From assembly GCF_014207855.1 (NCBI RefSeq), contig NZ_JACHKZ010000002.1:186001-250000 (forward strand): a DNA stretch of 64,000 nt. Direction: 5' to 3'. Positions within the stretch are counted from its first letter, which is position 1, and each line of letters starts with the position of its first letter. The translations under genes and the position numbers were made by a program. The stretch is from Comamonas odontotermitis. GTDB taxonomy: Bacteria > Pseudomonadota > Gammaproteobacteria > Burkholderiales > Burkholderiaceae_C. Positions 60,486 to 64,000 of this stretch are shown one piece after another. The notes beneath the pieces were generated by a model that saw nothing but the letters and a program-made list of their open reading frames with translations, was not told the DNA's origin and ran no database searches.

Positions 60486-61778
60486 ATGTCCGAATCCTTT
60501 TTCCCCCGCTGGCGCGAAGTACGCCCTGGCACCGATGATGTTGTTGCGCCCGATGAGCGTCTTGCCTGGCCCCAAACCTCGGTCATGGGGGTGCAGCACG
60601 TCATCGCCATGTTCGGCTCCACCATCCTGGCGCCGATCCTGATGGGGTTTGATCCGAACGTGGCGGTTCTGATGAGCGGCGTAGGCACGCTCATCTTTTT
60701 TCTGTTGACTGGCGGACGGGTTCCCAGCTATCTGGGCTCCAGCTTTGCCTTCATCGGCGTGGTGATTGCCGCCACCGGTTACGGAGGCTCTGGCGCCAAT
60801 GCCAACATTGGCGTCGCCCTGGGCGGCATCATTGCCTGTGGCCTGGTCTACACCTTGGTCGGCTTTCTGGTGCAGGCCATCGGCACGCGGTGGATCGAGC
60901 ATTTCATGCCCCCGGTCGTCACCGGTGCCATCGTTGCGGTGATTGGTCTGAACCTCGCGGGCGTCCCCATCAAGAACATGGCATCCAACAACTTTGAAAG
61001 CTGGATGCAGGCGCTGACCTTTGTCTGCGTCGGCATGGTGGCTGTGGTGACGCGCGGCATGGTGCAGCGCCTGTTGATTCTGGTGGGGCTGATTGCAGCA
61101 TCCATCATCTATGCCGTGCTCACCAATGGCATGGGGTTGGGCAAGCCTGTCGATCTGTCCGGCGTCGCCAACGCGGCATGGGTAGGCATGCCCAACTTCG
61201 CAGCGCCGCAGTTCAGCGCGCAAGCCGCTTTCATGATCGTTCCTGTCGTCATCATCCTGGTGGTGGAGAACCTGGGCCATATCAAGGCCGTGACCGCCAT
61301 GACCGGCAAGGATCTGGACCGTTACATGGGCCGCGCCTTCATCGGTGACGGTGTTGCCACCATGGTGAGCGGCAGCGTGGGCGGCACTGGCGTCACTACC
61401 TATGCGGAGAACATCGGCGTGATGGCCGCGACCCGCATCTACTCGACGGCCGTCTTCATGGTCGCTGGCATCATTGCCCTCTTGCTGGGCTTTTCGCCCA
61501 AGTTCGGCGCGCTCATTCAGGCCATTCCGCTGCCGATCATGGGTGGGGTATCAATTGTGGTGTTCGGCCTGATTGCAGTGGCCGGTGCCAAGATCTGGGT
61601 CGACAACCGGGTCGATTTCTCGCAAAACAAAAACCTGATCGTGGCGGCCATCACCTTGATCATCGGTACCGGCGACTTCACGCTCAAGTTCGGCAGCTTT
61701 GCCCTGGGTGGCATCGGCACCGCAACCTTTGGCGCCATCATCCTCTACCAACTGCTCAACCTGGGTGACAAACGCTGA
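60486..61778 (+). CDS. RutG-like pyrimidine/nucleobase permease (NCS2 family)
   Basis: 430 residues from ATG 60486; an in-frame ATG at 60414 would add 24 residues that have no counterpart in RutG. Close to E. coli RutG over the whole length: VAPDERLAWPQTSVMGVQHV, FITGGRVPSYLGSS-type segment, ALGGIIACGLVYT, RWIEHFMPPVVTGAIVAVIG, VENLGHIKAVTAMTGKDLDR, and GTGVTTYAENIGVMAATRIY (substrate-binding signature). About 12-14 membrane helices. It probably imports uracil or a related base. No rut catabolic genes are adjacent. Confidence 0.9.
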   Translation: MSESFFPRWREVRPGTDDVVAPDERLAWPQTSVMGVQHVIAMFGSTILAPILMGFDPNVAVLMSGVGTLIFFLLTGGRVPSYLGSSFAFIGVVIAATGYGGSGANANIGVALGGIIACGLVYTLVGFLVQAIGTRWIEHFMPPVVTGAIVAVIGLNLAGVPIKNMASNNFESWMQALTFVCVGMVAVVTRGMVQRLLILVGLIAASIIYAVLTNGMGLGKPVDLSGVANAAWVGMPNFAAPQFSAQAAFMIVPVVIILVVENLGHIKAVTAMTGKDLDRYMGRAFIGDGVATMVSGSVGGTGVTTYAENIGVMAATRIYSTAVFMVAGIIALLLGFSPKFGALIQAIPLPIMGGVSIVVFGLIAVAGAKIWVDNRVDFSQNKNLIVAAITLIIGTGDFTLKFGSFALGGIGTATFGAIILYQLLNLGDKR

Positions 61779-61808
61779 TTCATCACGGTTTTAAAAATTT
61801 TTCCAGAA

Positions 61809-61840
61809 AGCCCGGACACCCCCGGGCTTTTTTTTGGACC
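61809..61840 (+). terminator. Intrinsic terminator of the nucleobase permease gene
   Basis: AGCCCGG and CCGGGCT form the stem around ACACCC, followed by eight T. A strong rho-independent terminator about 30 bp after the stop. Confidence 0.9.
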
Positions 61841-62049
61841 GCATGCATTGACACCGCGGGAGCTGCCGGCATAGTCTGCGGGCATGCCTGGGATGGTCAT
61901 GATCGCCACATCCCTGATAGCGCATTTTCACCAGTCGGGTATTTGTCAAAAGACAATCGTTTCATAGGCAACGACTGCTAAGATTTGCGCGCTTTTGCGG
62001 CACCATGCCGTGATACCCCCAGAAAACAAAAACTCCGTATTGGATCCCC

Positions 62050-63570
62050 ATGTCGTTGAATGACCGTGTGCGCTACAGCGCCTTGCATGCCCGCATCATG
62101 TCGGCCGAACAGGCAGCCGCCCTGATACCGGCAGGAGCCAATGTGGGCATGAGCGGCTTTACCGGCGCAGGCTATCCCAAAGCCCTGCCGCAGGCCATTG
62201 CAGCCCACGCGCAGGCCGAACATGCCGCAGGCAGGCCTTACAAGATCAATGTCTGGACAGGCGCCTCCACCGCAGCCGAATGCGATGGCGCACTGGCCCA
62301 GGCGCATGCCATGGGGCAGCGCCTGCCGTTCAACACCGATCCAGTCGCGCGCAAGGCGATCAATGCCGGTGAAATCGACTTCATCGACATGCATCTTTCG
62401 CATGTGGCGCAGCATGCGTGGTTCGGCTTTCTGGGCCACATGGATGTCGCTGTGGTCGAAGTGCTGGGCGTCACCGCCGATGGCTTGCTGATTCCATCTA
62501 CCGCCGTGGGCAACAACAAGACCTGGCTGGAGATTGCCGACAAGGTGATCCTGGAAGTGAACACCAAGCCGTCCGCCAAGATGGAAGGCATGCACGATAT
62601 CTATTACGGCACGGCCATTCCGCCACGCCGCGTGCCAATCAACATGACCCACGCCGACGACCGTATCGGCCAGCCCTATCTGCAGGTAGACCTGAACAAG
62701 GTGATTGCGGTGGTGGAAACGCACAAGGGAGACCGCGACAACGTGTTTGCCGCGCCCGATGCCAACTCCAACACCATTGCCGCGTCGATCATCGATTTCC
62801 TCTCGCAGGAGATGAAGATGGGCCGCCTTCCCAAGGAAATGCTGCCTATCCAGTCCGGGGTTGGCAATGTGGCCAATGCGGTGCTGGCAGGCCTGCTGAC
62901 CGGGCCTTTCGACAACCTGCTGGGCTTTACCGAGGTGCTGCAGGACGGCATGCTGGATCTTCTGCGCTCGGGCAAGATGAGCCGGGCTTCCGCCACCGCG
63001 ATTTCGCTGTCAAACCGTGCGTACCAGGATTTCGAGGACAACATCGATTTCTACCGGGACCGCATCATCCTGCGCCCGCAGGAAATCTCCAACCATCCCG
63101 AGCTTGTGCGCCGCCTGGGGGTGATTGCCATGAACTCGATGATCGAGGCCGATATCTATGGCAACATCAACTCGACCCATGTGATGGGTTCGAGCATGAT
63201 GAACGGGATTGGCGGCAGCGGCGACTTTGCCCGCAACGGCTATCTGTCGTTCTTCGTGACACCTTCGGTCGCCAAGGGCGGCAGCATCTCCTGCATCGTC
63301 CCCATGTGCTCTCACGTGGACCACACCGAGCACGATACGCAGATCATCGTTACCGAACAGGGCCTGGCCGATCTGCGCGGCCTCTCGCCCAAGCAACGCG
63401 CCAAGGTCATCATCAACCAATGTGCCCACCCGGATTACCGCCCGATGCTGCACGACTACCTTGATCGCGCAATGAAGCAATCGGCCGGACTGCACACGCC
63501 ACATATCCTGACCGAGGCCCTGTCGTGGCACCAGCGCTATCTGGATAGCGGCTCCATGAAAACCGCCTGA
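62050..63570 (+). CDS. Succinyl-CoA:acetate CoA-transferase (acetyl-CoA hydrolase/transferase family)
   Basis: 506 residues, matching AarC/SCACT (about 505). The glycine loop GVGN is in IQSGVGNVANAV, and the catalytic Glu is E295 in GFTEVLQDGML, corresponding to E294 of AarC. IVTEQGLADLRGLSPKQRA is near the C-terminus. It transfers CoA between succinyl-CoA and acetate (or propionate). This allows acetate activation without ATP or a by-pass of succinyl-CoA synthetase. It is monocistronic, with its own terminator. Confidence 0.92.
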   Translation: MSLNDRVRYSALHARIMSAEQAAALIPAGANVGMSGFTGAGYPKALPQAIAAHAQAEHAAGRPYKINVWTGASTAAECDGALAQAHAMGQRLPFNTDPVARKAINAGEIDFIDMHLSHVAQHAWFGFLGHMDVAVVEVLGVTADGLLIPSTAVGNNKTWLEIADKVILEVNTKPSAKMEGMHDIYYGTAIPPRRVPINMTHADDRIGQPYLQVDLNKVIAVVETHKGDRDNVFAAPDANSNTIAASIIDFLSQEMKMGRLPKEMLPIQSGVGNVANAVLAGLLTGPFDNLLGFTEVLQDGMLDLLRSGKMSRASATAISLSNRAYQDFEDNIDFYRDRIILRPQEISNHPELVRRLGVIAMNSMIEADIYGNINSTHVMGSSMMNGIGGSGDFARNGYLSFFVTPSVAKGGSISCIVPMCSHVDHTEHDTQIIVTEQGLADLRGLSPKQRAKVIINQCAHPDYRPMLHDYLDRAMKQSAGLHTPHILTEALSWHQRYLDSGSMKTA

Positions 63571-63588
63571 TCAGACACTACGCACCCC

Positions 63589-63622
63589 CGCCCCGCCAGT
63601 CTCTGCTGCGCGGGGCTTTTTC
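63589..63622 (+). terminator. Intrinsic terminator of the CoA-transferase gene
   Basis: GCCCCGC (63590-63596) pairs with GCGGGGC (63610-63616), followed by five T. About 20 bp after the stop codon. Confidence 0.85.
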
Positions 63623-63724
63623 TATCTGTCTCCGAGGCAATTGCAGCACCAGTGGGCGAGGTGCAAAATGGCGGCGTTCCATGATTATGAATCATGGAAA
63701 CCAGCATCTACGTATGTTATATCT

Positions 63725-63746
63725 GCGCATGCAGCTATGAAAATCG
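63725..63746 (+). repeat. Copy of a short interspersed repeat (core GCGCANGCAGCTAT)
   Basis: GCGCATGCAGCTATGAAAAT, nearly the same as 54631-54650 and as the minus strand of 6775-6796. It lies in the leader of the MFS gene. Confidence 0.5.
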
Positions 63747-63793
63747 TAGCAATTTATCCGAATTCCTCATATATAACAGCATCGGAGACCAAC

Positions 63794-64000
63794 ATGGACA
63801 CCCTGGAACAGCGCACCATCTCCAAGATGAGTTGGCGGTTACTGCCACTGCTCATGGTCTGCTACTTCATCGCCTATCTCGATCGCGTCAACATCGGCTT
63901 TGCCGGGGCCAGCATGTCCAAGGATCTGGGGTTTACCGCCGCAGTCTTCGGCAGCGCAGCGGGCATATTCTTCCTGTCATACTTCTTGTGTGAAGTGCCC
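63794..64000 (+). CDS. MFS transporter (anion:cation symporter type), 3' end beyond window
   Basis: Only the first 69 residues are visible. MDTLEQRTISKMSWRLLPLL followed by MVCYFIAYLDRVNIGFAG is the classical opening of phthalate/tartrate/galactonate permeases, with the D-R-V-N-I-G-F motif at the end of helix 1. ATG 63794 is preceded by GGAG (63784). A second helix begins with AAVFGSAAGIFFLSYFLCEV. Substrate unknown; such permeases usually carry organic anions. Confidence 0.88.
   Translation, partial: MDTLEQRTISKMSWRLLPLLMVCYFIAYLDRVNIGFAGASMSKDLGFTAAVFGSAAGIFFLSYFLCEVP

Overview
The window is GC-rich, densely packed chromosomal DNA from a betaproteobacterium, most likely a Comamonadaceae member (Comamonas/Delftia/Acidovorax type). 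The evidence is five orphan Bug/TctC periplasmic binding proteins, each beside CoA-thioester enzymes, a methionine synthase lacking the homocysteine domain and preceded by an SAH riboswitch, and an interspersed repeat with core GCGCANGCAGCTAT that I associate with this family. The genus is an inference. I saw no rRNA, tRNA, CRISPR array, IS element or prophage.

Layout. 1-2233: polar amino acid ABC importer (two permeases, one cut by the window edge, plus the binding protein), minus strand. 2388-5345: metH with an SAH riboswitch and a candidate promoter, divergent from gltS (glutamate:Na+ symporter). 6898-8433: PACE-type efflux protein divergent from a LysR regulator. 8572-11967: large MscK-like mechanosensitive channel. 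12215-14099: enoyl-CoA hydratase family protein and a Bug protein. 14253-22357: seven tightly coupled genes (processive GT2 synthase, membrane-anchored bactofilin-like beta-helix, secreted alpha/alpha-toroid protein, NodB-like deacetylase, UDP-GlcNAc 2-epimerase, YaiO-like outer-membrane barrel, polytopic protein) that look like a synthase-dependent amino-sugar exopolysaccharide system of unfamiliar composition. 22439-30051: hydratase, glutamate dehydrogenase, Bug/acyl-CoA ligase/Bug group, and queC-yhhQ for queuosine precursors.

31197-38078 (minus) resembles the Pseudomonas itaconate catabolic cluster: CitE-like lyase, MmgE/PrpD, CaiB/BaiF CoA-transferase, acyl-CoA dehydrogenase and itaconyl-CoA-hydratase-like hot-dog protein, plus a Bug protein. 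Divergent from it, 38372-45411 encodes a second CoA-thioester pathway (SDR, MFE-2-like hydratase, CoA-transferase, thiolase, Bug, acyl-CoA ligase). 45441-48500: membrane thioredoxin-like protein, a small membrane protein and a succinate-semialdehyde-type dehydrogenase. 48583-54573: two tandem LivK-like binding proteins divergent from DUF35 protein, cysteine-less thiolase-like protein, acyl-CoA dehydrogenase, an 18-codon ORF and a hot-dog thioesterase.

54725-56628: minC-minD-minE division-site operon. 56848-60171: three-gene envelope operon (zinc-ribbon membrane protein, lipoprotein, double-zinc-ribbon membrane protein) of unknown role. 60486-63570: RutG-like nucleobase permease and succinyl-CoA:acetate CoA-transferase. 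The 5' end of an MFS transporter gene reaches the window edge. The overall picture is a metabolically versatile organic-acid user with several parallel import-activate-beta-oxidise modules, plus one polysaccharide locus and one unexplained zinc-ribbon envelope locus.
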